Position numbers and translations under genes: made by a program. A DNA stretch of 64,000 bases from Triglochin maritima (taxonomy: Eukaryota; Streptophyta; Magnoliopsida; Alismatales; Juncaginaceae). The stretch covers positions 11,283,001 to 11,347,000 of the forward strand of contig OY821771.1 of assembly GCA_963682175.1 (NCBI GenBank), written 5' to 3'. Below are positions 50,231 through 62,737 of the stretch, one piece after another (the stretch's first letter is position 1; every line of letters begins with the position of its first letter). The notes beneath the pieces are model-generated. The model was given only the letters and a program-made list of their open reading frames with translations, had not been told where the DNA came from and ran no database searches.

Positions 50231-50277
50231 CACATTTCCTCCTCCTCGCCGACCACCTCCTAACATCGTGAGATCTA

Positions 50278-50568
50278 ATGGTACTCGACCTCAGGATGGG
50301 CTCCAACGCCGACCAGTTCCTCCTCATCCGTGCCCACCAACTTCACCGCGACGTCCTAACAAACTTCGCCAGCGTCCCCACCTCCCTGAAGACACACTAC
50401 CGCGTCGTCTCACTCGACATCCCTTTTACCGATCTCGCCTTCCACCCCGTCCTTGACCCTCCATCGACAACGCCAACGACGTGGATCCCGATCTCAACCT
50501 CGTCAATGGCCGTGACGGGTCTTTGCGCCAGGAGAAAAAGATGGAGAATGGAAGGTTTTGGGGGATAA
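50278..50568 (+). other. Unrecognised 96-codon frame within the MULE-like element
   Basis: MVLDLRMGSNADQFLLIRAH... has a balanced composition for its first 60 residues, unlike the surrounding repeats. The GC-rich character (50240-50530) suggests a captured host exon. I do not recognise the family. It could also be chance. Confidence 0.3.
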
Positions 50569-50757
50569 TGAAAAGTTTTGATGAGATATATATGGTGGAA
50601 ACCAAATGTCGCATAGTTTAACGTGCGCGTATGAGACACAAAATAAATAAATAATATGTGATTTAATTAATCTTTGATAATAAAAAATATGTGTTTTTTG
50701 CTGACTGTATTGACGACGTCAGATGGCGTCTGAGACGCACCGCGTCAATTAATCATT

Positions 50758-51761
50758 TTTCTTTATACTCTCTCATCTTTCATCTCTTCTTTCTCTCTCA
50801 CTAAATGCTCGGTTATTAAACTAATGAAATCTAATAATTTTTTATATTTTAAAAATACAAAATAATTAATTATTTTGATATAAAAATCATTTTGTTGGAG
50901 TTTAGTAGTTAAGAATAAATGTGATTTGATTTAATTAGTATAATCTTGAAAATTCTAAAGTAAAACACAATAGCCAAGATGGCTATAAAAACTTGTAGCC
51001 ACATTATTTCCGAATTACATTCAACAAAAGGCTGGATTCTATTCTTCCTGGTGCGTCTAGGTCTGAGCAACCTTCATTTCTCCTCCCCTGTAAATTGTAA
51101 TCAATCCGTGCTCTCCAGAAAAGGTGGAAGTAAATATTCTTGATTCCACGAAATAGATAAAAAGGTCTCATGAGAAGATGGGAAATGATTAGCTCTACCA
51201 GGAATGGGTTTTAAGATCCAGATTGAAGACAGAAACAATGGAAAAGGTGTAGAATTACATCAAGTCCAAACACCAAATTGACAATAAGTGCGAAGAAACA
51301 TGTACACCGTATCTTATTTAAATAATCTCGGATATGAAACATGGCAATTGGCAAGCCTCCAACAAAAATTTTAAATTATATAAAGGTAAACAATGATCGT
51401 AGCAGAAATCACAGGTAGCTTGCAGTGATTTTCTTGTAAACATTATGGATTCAAAACGGTTGAGACCCAAAGACAATAAGATACAAACACATAACAAAAG
51501 GATGAAGACACTTTACAAATCAAAACTCAGGAAGAACACTTGCTCCTGTGTGGTTTGGAGGTGACAATGCAAGGTGATGGACATGATGACTGCCCTTCAG
51601 ATTTAAACCTTGCATTATATGTACGGATTATCCATCACCAACTATTAAGTAACTGATGTCATGTTAATGGATTCTTCGAGTTGCTCGAGTTGAGCTCCAC
51701 GTTGCATCGAACTATTTACGGCAACAACTTTCCTGGATTTCGGAGGCTCTATTTAGTCCTT
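50758..51761. other. 3' side of the ARM gene, no other gene
   Basis: No coding frame. The last few hundred bases before 51762 should contain the ARM gene's 3' untranslated region. Confidence 0.5.
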
Positions 51762-54700
51762 TTACTTGACAGGTAATGTGCAGATAAGGGTCTCCAAAAC
51801 TTCAGAAGAAACCCTCATGGGTTTTCGGTCATTCCTGAGAAGTTTTAGCAGAGCTTTTGCTCTCTTTTTAGCTCTTTCGGTGCCATAGACGGTCAACACC
51901 AAAAGACCAGGAATTGCACCTTCGTGAAGGATGAGTACCCGATATCTCTCCCGGCAACTCCTGCACAAATTCAGCAGTATGCCTGCAGCATAATCCACAC
52001 TAAGTGAAGAGCCATCTTCAACGGTCTCTACAACAGTCAGAATGCCACCTTCGACTTCTGAGATTGCATTTCGTCCTTCTTCAGATTGTGAAAGTATTTC
52101 AAGGAGTGCAGTGGCTTTTTCAGCAAACTTTGAGCACTTTTTGCTGTCTTTCAAGAGGGAAAGGAGAGGGAAGATAGATTCAACATACAGACGAGGATCA
52201 AGTGTTTCCTGAGTAGTGAAGAGATTGTACAGTGCCGTGACAGCATCAACCCTGCCCTGAATGCTTCCAGAAATAAGCACCTGAACTAGAAGTTTGGCAG
52301 CTCCAGAAGCAATAATGATCGATCTGTTGGGAGTTGAAGTTGACAGTGACAGAATAGCAGCAGTTGCCAACTCTCGCAATCGGCCATTTATAGATTTAAG
52401 AAGCTCAACAAGGGGAGGGACAGCACCAAGCATGACTATAGTGTCCTTGTTTCTACAGAGAAAAGGGAACATTGTTAATTAATGCTGGAAGAGAATATGA
52501 TAACATACAAAGTCTCAGTAGAGATATTTAGATTCATAAACACAAAGAGTCAACAAAGATTTCCGAGCATTTCAAAAGAACAATACAAGCCTAATTAAAA
52601 TTAATAATATTCATTTTACGATTAAAAATGTAAGTTTTAAATGAATTAGTTCAAACTTATATAATCATAATTTGACTCTTATAAATGTGAAACACCATGC
52701 TTTTGACAGCCATAGAATATAAACAACATACACGAATATTGACGACAAATAATCAAGACAGGGAATAAAAAAGTGTATGGCGACCAATAAAGCTCCACCA
52801 TAACAATATAGATATCCTGTTGCGAAAATTTCAAACAAGTGCTTTGACTAAAAGATCCATCAATATCATTTTCCAAAATAAACACGCAGTAACAACTACA
52901 TTTTCGACGTGAATGTTACCCTCTTTATATCTTGAGTAAATTCATGTTGAGGAGAAAACGAAAAAAAATAAATCCCAGTTCGAAAAAACTGATGATACTA
53001 TATCATAGTCTGATGGTGGTCGGGCGGGTATGCCCTTATCGTCTAGCGGTTCAGGACATCTCTCTTTCAAGGAGGTAGCGGGAATTCGACTTCCCCTGGG
53101 GGTAGGGTACTACAAAAGGAAGTTTTGATCATGAATTTTCAATTATCAATAATCCTAGAATGGATTCTTCCTAGGTCGATGCCTGAGCGGTTAATGGGGA
53201 CGGACTGTAAATTCGTTGGCTATATGTCTACGCTGGTTCAAATCCAGCTCAGCCCAATAATTCGCCGCTCTGAGTATGGTAGAACCTATTTTTTTCCCAT
53301 CCATAAATGTCTGATATGGAATAATAAAGAAAAGAGGTAATTTTTTTGTGCCAGTATTTTCTATAAAATACTGATAAAATTTTACTTCGAGCTCCTTCAC
53401 AATCCAAGTTGTACCAAAGAGAGATAAAACATGCATCTAGTTGGCTTGATTGGAAGACTTTGTCAGAACCTTGATTTGAAACCATTGACATGGAATTTAG
53501 TCATTTACATTAACGGGCCAAACATTCAAGATGGTTGTAAACGGCAAGACCCCGAAATTGAAAACGGAAACCCATAGAATACTACCTAATGACTATGTAT
53601 CAAGGATATGATTCCCTTGATATACCATTGTGTTATACTATGTGAGTTTGCTTCAAAAGAACTTTTTTTCTTTTCTTGTAACGAAACTTAATCCATGGAT
53701 TGACCTTACTAAGTGTCATTGTAGTAACAAACAAGTATTTGGGTTCATTCTAAATAGCAAGGCTTAGTTCTAGAGATTAATTGGTAATGAAATGATTCTA
53801 ATCCTCTACCGAGATTTTAATGAAATCATATAAGCAAACCCATGCAAAAAAGTGAGTTTTCTTTGGGTAAAAGCATAATATGTCTACGCTATATAAATAA
53901 AATGGAATTGGAATTCCGTTGAATTAACCTTCTTTATGCGAGACGTGCTCAACAAAAAATTAACTAAACTATGCAGTTTAATCAACATGTTAGTACATGG
54001 GCAATACATATTTTAGGTATTAAAACCAACGAATAAAAACAAGATAGATTAGCATTTGGGAAGGCCAATAATTAACAATAAAGGGAAGGCTAAATTGTAA
54101 TATAGGTCCTCTATTTGGAAGTTGATTTATACTTCATAATAGGGCATCAATATCATAAGTTACGCCGCTTCCAGGGTGATCCATTTTTTAAACAGATGGT
54201 GTTAGACTTGTATTTCTGAGGCAGTATGCAAAATAAAGAGAGAGAAATTTGGCTCCCCACATCGACATTTTATGCATGACTAACGCTAAACCTGACCGGC
54301 AAGACGTTCCACCAAATCTTTCTAATTATAAACGCAACTAACTGACTACATCCTCAAACATCCAATTGCTATCCAATTATCGATACACATCCACATCATC
54401 GACATTCAAATGAAAGTTGAAACTCAACATCACCGGACACATACACTCCCCCTCGGAAGCACAAACACACAATCAAAATCACAAGTAATTCATTTCTCTC
54501 AATCTGATCAACATTTGTTACATTTCAGCACTCCCCCAAAACACCAGCTTTTACCATCAAAATTTAAATAGACAAGTCCGATAAAAACCTCAAAACTCCC
54601 TACTTTACAAATCACAAACCCTAAATCCAACCCAAACACCCAATCCCCAAAACACCAAACCTAAAAACCCAATCTTTCTCCCCAAACCCCATACTGACCG

Positions 54701-54973
54701 GTCATTCCTCGCGGCCAGATTAAGAACGGCGACGACGGCGGCCTCCACGGCGACGAACTCCCCACCCTCCACCATCTCCACCAGCGGCTGCACCACACCG
54801 ACCACCCCCAACGCCGTCCGCGTCTTGGACGAGGCTCGGGCGGCCTTCCTGACCTCCCTGGCGGCGCAGACCTTGGCGAGGGGGTCGCCGTGGGCGAGGC
54901 GCCGGGCGAGGTCGTGGACCAGCGCGTCCCGCCGTAGGTCACGCGACCGGCGGTGGGTCTCGTCGGGATCCAT
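51762..54973 (-). CDS. ARM-repeat protein (PUB-like, without U-box), 2 exons
   Basis: Exons on the - strand: 54699-54973 and 51762-52452, joined GT-AG with continuous frame, 321 residues. After a basic N-terminus (MDPDETHRRSRDLRRDALV) come armadillo repeats: VGVVQPLVEMVEGGEFVAVE, LGAVPPLVELLKSINGRLRE, SGAAKLLVQVLISGSIQGRV, and so on to the C-terminus. The match is to plant ARM proteins related to U-box ligases (PUB4-like), but no U-box precedes the repeats. ARM repeats form a protein-binding solenoid; the partner is not visible. The 2.2-kb intron contains a plastid DNA insertion. Start chosen at the first ATG of a GC-rich first exon. Confidence 0.88.
53032..53104 (+). tRNA. trnE-UUC: Plastid-derived tRNA-Glu(UUC) copy
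   Basis: 73 bases from GCCCTTATCGTCTAGCGG to CCCCTGGGGGTA, anticodon TTC in CTCTTTCAA. It is almost identical to the chloroplast gene, with the usual cloverleaf arms. Because it lies in nuclear DNA without a plastid promoter and without a clear nuclear terminator, I treat it as a transferred copy, not an active gene. Confidence 0.85.
53173..53256 (+). tRNA. trnY-GUA: Plastid-derived tRNA-Tyr(GUA) copy
   Basis: 84 bases from AGGTCGATGCCTGAGCGG to CCAGCTCAGCCCA, anticodon GTA in ACTGTAAAT, with the long variable arm of class II tRNAs. The first base is A where the plastid gene has G, which weakens the acceptor stem, and two or three other transitions are visible. Likely a decaying NUPT copy. 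Confidence 0.82.
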
Positions 54974-54975
54974 CG

Positions 54976-55005
54976 GAGGGGTTAGGGTTGGGGTTAGGGT
55001 TGGGT
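54976..55005 (-). promoter_or_regulatory. Telo-box-like motifs just before the ARM gene start
   Basis: Read on the gene strand, ACCCTAACCCCAACCCTAAC lies within about 30 bases of the ATG. Telo-boxes (AAACCCTAA) occur in promoters and leaders of many plant genes active in dividing cells; here the match is partial. Confidence 0.45.
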
Positions 55006-55799
55006 AATTGATTGATTGATTATGGGTTGGGTTTGCCGCGCAATGGAGGAGACGAGGTTTGTGGATGGGATGCCCGTTTGGACCTCAATTTCAGCTCAAC
55101 TCACTACTACTTTTTTCTTTTCTTTTTTTTGGATATTATTTTTCGACCCCACAAAATTACGCGAAAATAGCTCCAATGCTGTCATGGATTAGTAATTTTA
55201 AGGATGACTGCACGTATTATTCTTAGATCGTTTTGTTCTTAGATCATCTTGTCTTGTCTGGTTTTGTTTTTGCTCGTGCAATTGATCGCATTTTAGTGAA
55301 TGCTTAAAATCCTTTTTTTTATATTTTTTTTCGACCCAACACAATTACGCGAAAAAAACTCGAAAATAGTTCAAGTGGAGGTGAGATCTACTGGTATGAT
55401 TTTTCTCGTACTTGACTGATACTTGTTTCAACAAAAAGATAGATGAATGCAAAACATGGGTATTGTGACTCATATCAAAAGCAAACCAGACAAGTATAGA
55501 TTTAAAACATACAAGTAGAGCTCAAATGACTTGAGTGTGGACGTCGGAAGGTGAAGTTTTCGTTGGACTTGTAATTTTTGAATAATTGGAAACATTATTG
55601 GATATTTCATACTTTCTTTAGTGAATGGTTTTGTGATCTTGGATACAATAACTTTAAATGAAACTAGGGTTTTCAGGTAAATTCTTGTGAAACGCATTTG
55701 TATTCCAGGTTAAGCTACTACCTCTTTAAGTAATTTTTAGCAGAGGATGTTATGAAGTCTAGAGGATTCAAGCTTGAGCCATTCAAATTTGTTAAGTTT
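55006..55799. other. Upstream region of the ARM gene
   Basis: No gene. Two related stretches near 55130-55170 and 55320-55370 (TATTTTTCGACCC..CAAAATTACGCGAAAA) form an imperfect direct repeat about 190 bp apart. Confidence 0.5.
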
Positions 55800-55804
55800 C
55801 TTTT

Positions 55805-57891
55805 TGTTATGTCCCTAAACCCGATTAGGGGTTAATGGTGATTAGAGGAGGGGTTTGCACGGGAAAGGAGTGGAGCATAGTGGTTTGCATGAGAATGAAG
55901 GAGTTTAGGGTGTGTAGGTGATGGTGGAGGAGACGGGTTACTGTAGACGAGGAGAGGGTTGTGTTGGGTTGGTTTATTTTAAAACGAAAATATATATCTC
56001 TCTCTCTCACACACACTCACTTGCACTCTCTCACTCTCATTCTCTTCCATTTCCGGCGCAGTAGAGGAGGAGGCTCCGACGTGAGGCGTGCGGAGGCGAT
56101 CGTGTGAGGAGGATCACCGGAGGTGACGGCGTGCGCGAGCGGAGCTCCGGCGGTTTCGTCTTCTTCTTCGAGGTATGTCGGCTTCTAGTGTGTTTTGATG
56201 TTGCTCACCCACCCTCGTGGGAGGGTTTTGTTGGTCGGTCGGGGGAGGTCGGAGACGTCCCTGGCGGCGAGTTTGCCTAAAACCTTGGCTGGTGCAAGGT
56301 TGAAGACGACCAACGGTCGACCGGGTCCCTTCGGGCGGTCGACCGAATGTAGTGTACTTTGATTGCCTGGTTGTTTTCGGTCGACCGGTTCCTTGTGGTC
56401 GGTCGACCGGAACTTAAGTGTAATGGATTTTTATGCTCGTTTGCGGTCGACTGTTATATGGCTTAGAATTGCTAGGATGCCCTAGTAGTTTTCGGTCGAC
56501 CGAGACCCCTGAGTCGGTCGACCGATAGTTTTGAATTGATGTTGACCAGACTCTGGATTTTGACCTCGTATCGGTCGACTGGTTTTAGATCAACGGTTGA
56601 CCGTTGGGACTTAAGTTTTGCGCAAAGAGTTCGACCGTTGCAGACTTTCGGTCGACCGATTCCCTTGAGGAAGCGGTCGACCAGGTTGTCTCTTTCGGTC
56701 GACCGTTTTTGCACAGGACTGAATTTCTGGTCCCGTTTTGGATGCCAACTCTGTCCACGGAAACCCGTGTCCTCGCCTTGTGCGTGAGCCGGAGGTGACA
56801 GTGGGCGCGTTACGCGTGTCTGCCCAGGGACCACCGTGTGGAAGAGTGTGGGTGTTCGGGACGCATCACCTCCATGTATGGATCGTGACTAATATGATGG
56901 ATTGATTGGACTCATTGTAGAGTAGCAGGCCTGAGGGATCGCGGATCCCAATGTATGATGTTCGTGCGGGCACGCAACTGTCGTTGGGTGAGGTGACTAC
57001 CAGCCTATGTGGCTACGGAGGTCGCTGTCCTGCTTTTATAGCAGCACGGTTGGTGTTTGCGGCTCGTGGAGCCTGATGACTTGGCAGACTTCGGTCTGGA
57101 CCCGTCCGATGATGTGCCGGACGTATTGACGGACCACCGTTGCAGCGCCGGTGATGCCGTCGATGTTGTTCCGGCGATGATGATTGATGGTCCGATGATG
57201 ATGTTCCGGCTATGTTCCTAAGATGGGCACCTACTGAGATGATGATTGATGGACCGACCGAGCGACGACTCCGTTGGTGTGGTTTCGACCACGAAGTTAC
57301 AGATCTGTTTCTTATGACGCGGACTTGGCGGATGCTCCTTGTCGAACCCCATGATTAGTGTAGCCGCGTGTGGGAAGTGTCACGTCATGTTCTGTTAGAC
57401 CGTATGTGCCTACGGTAGGTCTCCTTGGGAGACCCGATGATGATTGTCGGACTGATGTCATGTGTTACCCTTCGGAGGAACTGTTTCCTTACTGTTGATG
57501 GCATGATATGCTACTAGTATGATATGGTCATTTGTACTACTGCATGCATATAAGTGAGCTTAGCATACGGGGTTTCCTTCTGGAAACTTAGGCATTGTTG
57601 TTACATATTTTTCAGGACCGCAGTAAGTCCAGTAGGGTGGTGATCAGCGGGCGCGCACATCTTGGGATCAGATTCTTTCTTTCGGACCACTGAGGTTGAC
57701 ATGATTACTTTTATCTCCCTTTGTTGTTCAGTTGTAATCATGTATCGTTTTGACAAACTCTGATGTAATATGGTGCACCGCTTATATATTTGATGAGAAG
57801 TAACAGTCCCGTCTTTGATTATTGGTCTTTAATGTTTTATTAATGTTTTTTTTTAAATTTCTGCTGTTTCGGGATGTTACACTTTTTCTAC
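55805..57891 (+). mobile_element. Solo Ty3/Gypsy-type LTR with exact 5-bp TSD
   Basis: It begins TGTTATGTCCCTAAACCCG and ends TTCGGGATGTTACA. The flanks CTTTT (55800-55804 and 57892-57896) match exactly, though the motif is simple. Inside are a CT-rich leader (55990-56045), a GC-rich part and 13 CGGTCGACCG-like palindromes at 56310-56710. The ending and size fit long-LTR Gypsy elements of the Tekay type; lineage is inferred because no internal region is present. Confidence 0.83.
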
Positions 57892-57896
57892 TTGAG

Positions 57897-59160
57897 CTAA
57901 ATCACAAGATATTATTTTCACCCACTAGAATTTTAATCTCTGTAAGTTAACTGTTTTGCTTTAAAATATATAAAGTGAGAAAGCTCTATTGATTTGCTTT
58001 GTTTGAGTTTATGCGATTTTTTTATTAAGTTGCACCTTAGTAAAAATATAATCATACCGAAATTAAAAATCTTTTAATTTATTTGTGATAATCATTATCT
58101 TATCCTAGCTTGCATGTGCAAGTTAAGTTAAATGTGCGGAAGAAAGTCAACAATCGCTTTCTTATCATATTCATACATTTACCGAACTATTACTTATTTA
58201 TTTGGTGGATATTTAGACGTGTGTATATTTATCCAAGATTTTGAAAAATCTTCATAAGTGTTCTTCTATTGACAGTTTCACCCCTTCCGCCACTACTTTA
58301 TAAAACGTTTCAATTGTCTATAATTCACATATCACAGTTGCGGAAACACAATATTGATCAAACAATTAAATACCTAATTAACTGGTTCAAACCCGAATTT
58401 AAAAAAGAAAACGTCTGAACTCTGAACTTACCCTTTTCTAATCCATATTCCCCTATTCCATGAATCAAAAAATGAGAAAGACTGGACTTATTTTTCTAAT
58501 TGGAATATTTAATTGTGTCATTGTGTGGTTCATATCTTCCATCCCAACTTTTCTAATTCTTATTCGGTGAAGAAAAATCGGCCTCAACTTCCTATTTGGT
58601 GATCTCACCTCTTCTGTTTTGCAATAAATATACTTGGGACACGGTGGGCTTGAGTGAGATTGTTGGAAATTTGGGATTTGTAATCACTTCATTTCTCTCT
58701 CTACATCTCCACTAATTTTATTTCATTTTTAGTTAAACTCCGAGCTATGTCTATTCACGTATTTTTAGGCCAATTTTGGTTGCTATTGTTTAACTTGAGG
58801 CAGAAATAACCTAAAAGTAATTAGAGATCTTTTTTATTGTCGATTGTAACATATTTCCATTTAAAACTTGTAAGAGACTTTGGCACCATAATTTGAATAT
58901 TGGAACAATATAAATTTAGGACATAGCAAGGGGAGTTCCTTTTTTTTCCTTTTTTCTTTTTACATATTTTGCATGATGACCAATTAAAAATTGGTTTTAA
59001 GGTTTTCTAACTTTTAGTACCATGGGTCACCTTTTTTTTGAAAATAGTGTTTAATTGTTATAATTCTTAAACTATATTAAGTTACCAATAGTTTTAAATT
59101 TGTGCACTACAACCCCTTGGGATTTTGTGTGTGGAAATGTTGCATATTTTCATACAGATT
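57897..59160. other. Intergenic, no gene recognised
   Basis: AT-rich sequence with no coding frame of interest and no recognised repeat. Confidence 0.5.
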
Positions 59161-59364
59161 TATTAAGAACGGTGCGGGAGGAAGATAAGTGTATATTTTG
59201 ATGATTATTTGTTTGCTAATACATGAGAGATACTTATACATTGAGTTATATCTGTTATACATTTATTCTGGGGTTGGATCTCCCAAGAGGTGCCTCTTAA
59301 TGGAGAGCCGTTGCATTGAAGGTCTTAATGGAGAGTCGTTGCATTGAAGGTATGTTCTTTAACA
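59161..59364 (-). repeat. 3' LTR of the Copia element
   Basis: Same 204-bp sequence as the 5' copy, with 4 substitutions (near 59168, 59253, 59293 and 59309). Confidence 0.92.
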
Positions 59365-62300
59365 CGCCCCCTCAAGTTGTGTCTGGAACGGGTTGACAGA
59401 TCCCAACTTGAAGAGAAGGTTGGAGAAGGTTCTGCGATCAAGAGCTTTGATGAAGATATCTGCAAGTTGTTCTTTGCTTGAGACATAGGGAACTTCTATT
59501 TGTTTTGACTGTATTTTTTCTCTGATGAAATGACAGTCAACTTCTATATGCTTGATCCTTTCGTGGAAGACTGGATTTGTGGCAATGTGCCGTGCTGCAT
59601 TGTTATCACGGAACATTTTTGTTGGTTCCTGAGTTATGATATTCATGTCTTTGAGGAGTTGTCGGAGCCAGATTAATTCGCTGGTGGTGGATGCCATCCC
59701 TCGATATTCAGCTTCTGCACTAGATCGTGCAACAACATTTTGCTTCTTACTTCGCCATGTTACCAAGTTGCCTCCTACAAAGGTGCAAAAACCGGTAGTT
59801 GATCTTCGATCATGGCTTCCAGCCCAATCTGCATCGGAATATCCAATTATTGAGTTAGAGTTATTAGGTTTCATTAAAAGTCCTTGTCCAGGGGTTCCTT
59901 TAAGGTAGCATAAGATTCTGTTTACCAGATCTAAGTGATGAGTGTGAGGGGCATGCATGAATTGTCTTATTTGACTAACAGCATAAGTAATGTCGGGTCG
60001 AGTAACAGTGAGATAGATGAGCTTTCTTACTAATCTTTGGAATTGTCTAATATTGGTTAGAGGGGTACCATCTGTTGGTCCTAGTTTTTTGTTGATTTCT
60101 ATTGGAGTAGTTATGAGTTTTGATCCTAGTTTTCCAGTTTCTTTGAGTAGGTCTAGGGTGTATTTGCGTTGGGAAAGAAACAGACCTTTCTTGGAGTGTG
60201 TAATTTCTATTCCTAAAAAATATCTCATAAACCCTAAGTCTTTGATGTCAAATTTAGATTTTAGATATTCCTTGACTAAGGTGATTTTGTGATCATTATT
60301 CCCGGTTATAATAATGTCATCCACATAAATGAGTACGATGATAGTGGTATTATGACTATGTTTTGTAAACATTGATGCATCACCAGAACTTTTAATGAAT
60401 CCATAACTAATAAGAGAGAGACTAAGTTTGGCATACCATGTTCAAGGTGATTGTTTTAGTCCATATATAGACTTATGAAGCTTGCATACCTGATTTGGAT
60501 GTGTGGTGTAGCCAGGTGGTGGAGTCATATAAACATCTTCTTCAAGGTTTCCCTGTAGAAAAGCATTTTTAACATCCATTTGGAAGAGATTCCAACCTTG
60601 ATTAACTGCAATTGATAGGAGGACTCGAACAGTGTTCATTTTGGCTACGGGAGCAAAGGTTTCTAGATAGTCAAGACCATAGGTTTGAGTGTAGCCTTTA
60701 GCTACAAGACGGGCTTTATATCTTTCTATGTTGCCATTGCTATGATATTTGATTTTGTAGACCCATCTGCAGCCGACAGGCTTTATGTTGGGTTGTAGAG
60801 GAACTAGAGTCCAAGTTTGATTGGATTCTAAGGCACGTAACTCATCTTTCATGGCTTTCTTCCAATTTTGGTTTCCTATAGCCTCTTGATATGTTGTTGG
60901 TTCCTTATTTTGATCTAGCTTTCCTAAGAAGGCCTGATGGTTGGATGAGAATTGGTGATAGGATAAGTGATTCTGAATAGGATACGTGACGTGTGAAAGA
61001 ATATAGTCATTAAATCTAGGGGGAGGTCGTGAAGTACGAGAGGATCTTCTCGGAAGTTCTTCTTCTCCATCTCCTCTCTCCCTTTGTTCTTCTCCGTCTT
61101 CTCCCTCCCTTCGTTCGTTTTCATCTTCTCCCTCCCTTTGTTCGTTTTCTTCCTTGAGAATGGGTGAGGCAGCGGATATCTCTTGAGGAAAGTTTGGTAG
61201 AACAGAGGAAGAGGAGGAGTTTTCAGGGATGGAACTTTTAAAGAAGGGTTCAGCTTCAAAGAAGGAAACGTATCTGGAGACATAGAATTTCCTATTTGCT
61301 GGATCATAACATTTGTATCCTTTCTTCTTGAAGGAATATCCTAAGAAAATGCATTTAACCGAGGTGTAGTCAAGTTTGTGTTCACGTTTTTTGTGAACAA
61401 AACATGTACACCCAAAGACTTTAAGATGATTAATACTAATTTCTTTATCGTACAAAAGTTCTAAAGGTTTTTTATTATTAATTGTAGGACTAGGAATGCG
61501 ATTAATTATATAAGCAGCAGTGAGAACAACATCAGACCAGAAATGTGTTGGAACATTATTCTGAAAAAGAAGAGATCGAGTAACATTTAAAAGGTGTCGA
61601 TTTTTTCGTTCTGAAAGCCCATTTTGTTGTGGTGTATTTATACAAGATGTTTGATGAAGAATACCTTTTTGTTTTAAAAGGTTTTGAAACATATTGCTCA
61701 TATATTCGGAGCCATTATCAGATCGAAATTTTTTAATCTTTGCATCAAACATATTTTCAATAAAACGTAAAAATTCACAAAACACTGGATAAGCATCAGA
61801 TTTATGTTTTAATAAGTAAATCCAGGTGGTTCTAGAAAAATCATCAATAAAACTAATAAAATATCGAAAACCATTGTAGGATTCTTTGGGAGCAGGTCCC
61901 CAAATATCGGAGTGAATAATGGTAAATGGAACATAAGTTTTTGTACTGGAATTTGAAAACGGTAATCGGGTTTGTTTAGCAAAACGACACACATCACATA
62001 GTAAATTAGATTTAAAATATGGAAAAAAAACTTTTTAGAACATTTGATGAGGGATGACCCATCCGCTTATGCCAGAGAAGGTGATTATCAAGAGTTTGGG
62101 TATGATATGCCCTTTTGTTTGTTTCAAGGACATATAAACCATTTGTGAGGATGCCTTTACCAATCATCCTCCCTGTGGTACGATCCTGAAAAAACACATT
62201 ATTAGGGGAAAAAATCACATTACAATTGAGTTCAGTAGTAATTTTGGCAACTGAAATTAGGTTAGCATTAAGATTGGGAATATACAAAATATTGTCACAT

Positions 62301-62737
62301 GTGTTATTAATCAAGTTTGCTTTTCCTATTCCTTGAATTTGAATTTTATCTCCATTTGCAACGGTAACAAAATTATTTAACCATCTTAAATTTTGGTTAA
62401 TGTTACTAAGAAGTTTTGGATTACCGGTCATATGATCTGTAGCACCGGTATCAACAATCCAATTTTCATTTGATTTAGTAAATAAGCTAGAGACATTAGC
62501 AAAAACAGGATTCTGTTTCATACCTGAGTAATTACCTGAAGCAGGAGGGTTGTTTTGCAATAAAACATTAAGCTGGTCCACCAGGTTGCTTAACTGGATC
62601 GGGATAATGGATCCATTGGTGGACCCGAGAAACTCGGATCTGGAAGATCCAAGATCTGAGCGGGTATGGGTTGGCGGGCGGAGCGGGTCAGCGGATCCGG
62701 AGGCGTTAGTATAAAACGCGTTCTTTTCAGCGGAATC
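59359..62737 (-). pseudogene. Copia pol: protease, integrase, reverse transcriptase, RNase H
   Basis: Order as in Ty1/Copia. Protease has WIVDTGATDHMTG (about 62460). The GAG-pre-integrase motif is LLWHKRMGHPS. An extra T in a T run near 62030 shifts the frame. Integrase has [15 protein letters not shown] and NGLSERKNR as the D,D,E residues. Reverse transcriptase has [14 protein letters not shown], then a TGA at 60442-60444 just after GLKQSP, then IYVDDIIITGN. RNase H has YSDADWAGSHDRRSTTG and ARSSAEAEYRGMA. So pol has one frameshift and one stop; all catalytic motifs are still readable. Confidence 0.92.

Larger units (their letters stand above)
48757..50757. mobile_element. Non-autonomous MULE-like element with minisatellite and skewed interior
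   Basis: Inverted repeats of about 125 bp, near 48757-48882 and 50627-50755, share GACGTGGCGTCCCGGACGC/GACGCGGTGCGTCTCAGACGC, CAGTCAGCA and ATTTATTTATTTTGTGTC. Between them lie a 21-bp minisatellite, an A/C-rich stretch and a small frame. No clear target duplication was found, and assignment to MULE rather than another class is inference. Confidence 0.6.
53025..53340 (+). other. Plastid DNA insertion (NUPT) in the ARM gene intron
   Basis: The order trnE-UUC, about 68-bp spacer with TATCAATAATCCTAGAATGG, trnY-GUA, then AGTATGGTAGAACCTATTTT is that of the chloroplast trnE-trnY-trnD region. The next gene, trnD, is absent. Outer limits are estimates from where plastid-like sequence stops. Confidence 0.85.

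Noticed and set aside
53032..53256. Active nuclear tRNA genes
   Set aside because: Sequence and order are those of the chloroplast trnE-trnY cluster and the flanking spacer is also plastid-like; trnY has an acceptor mismatch.
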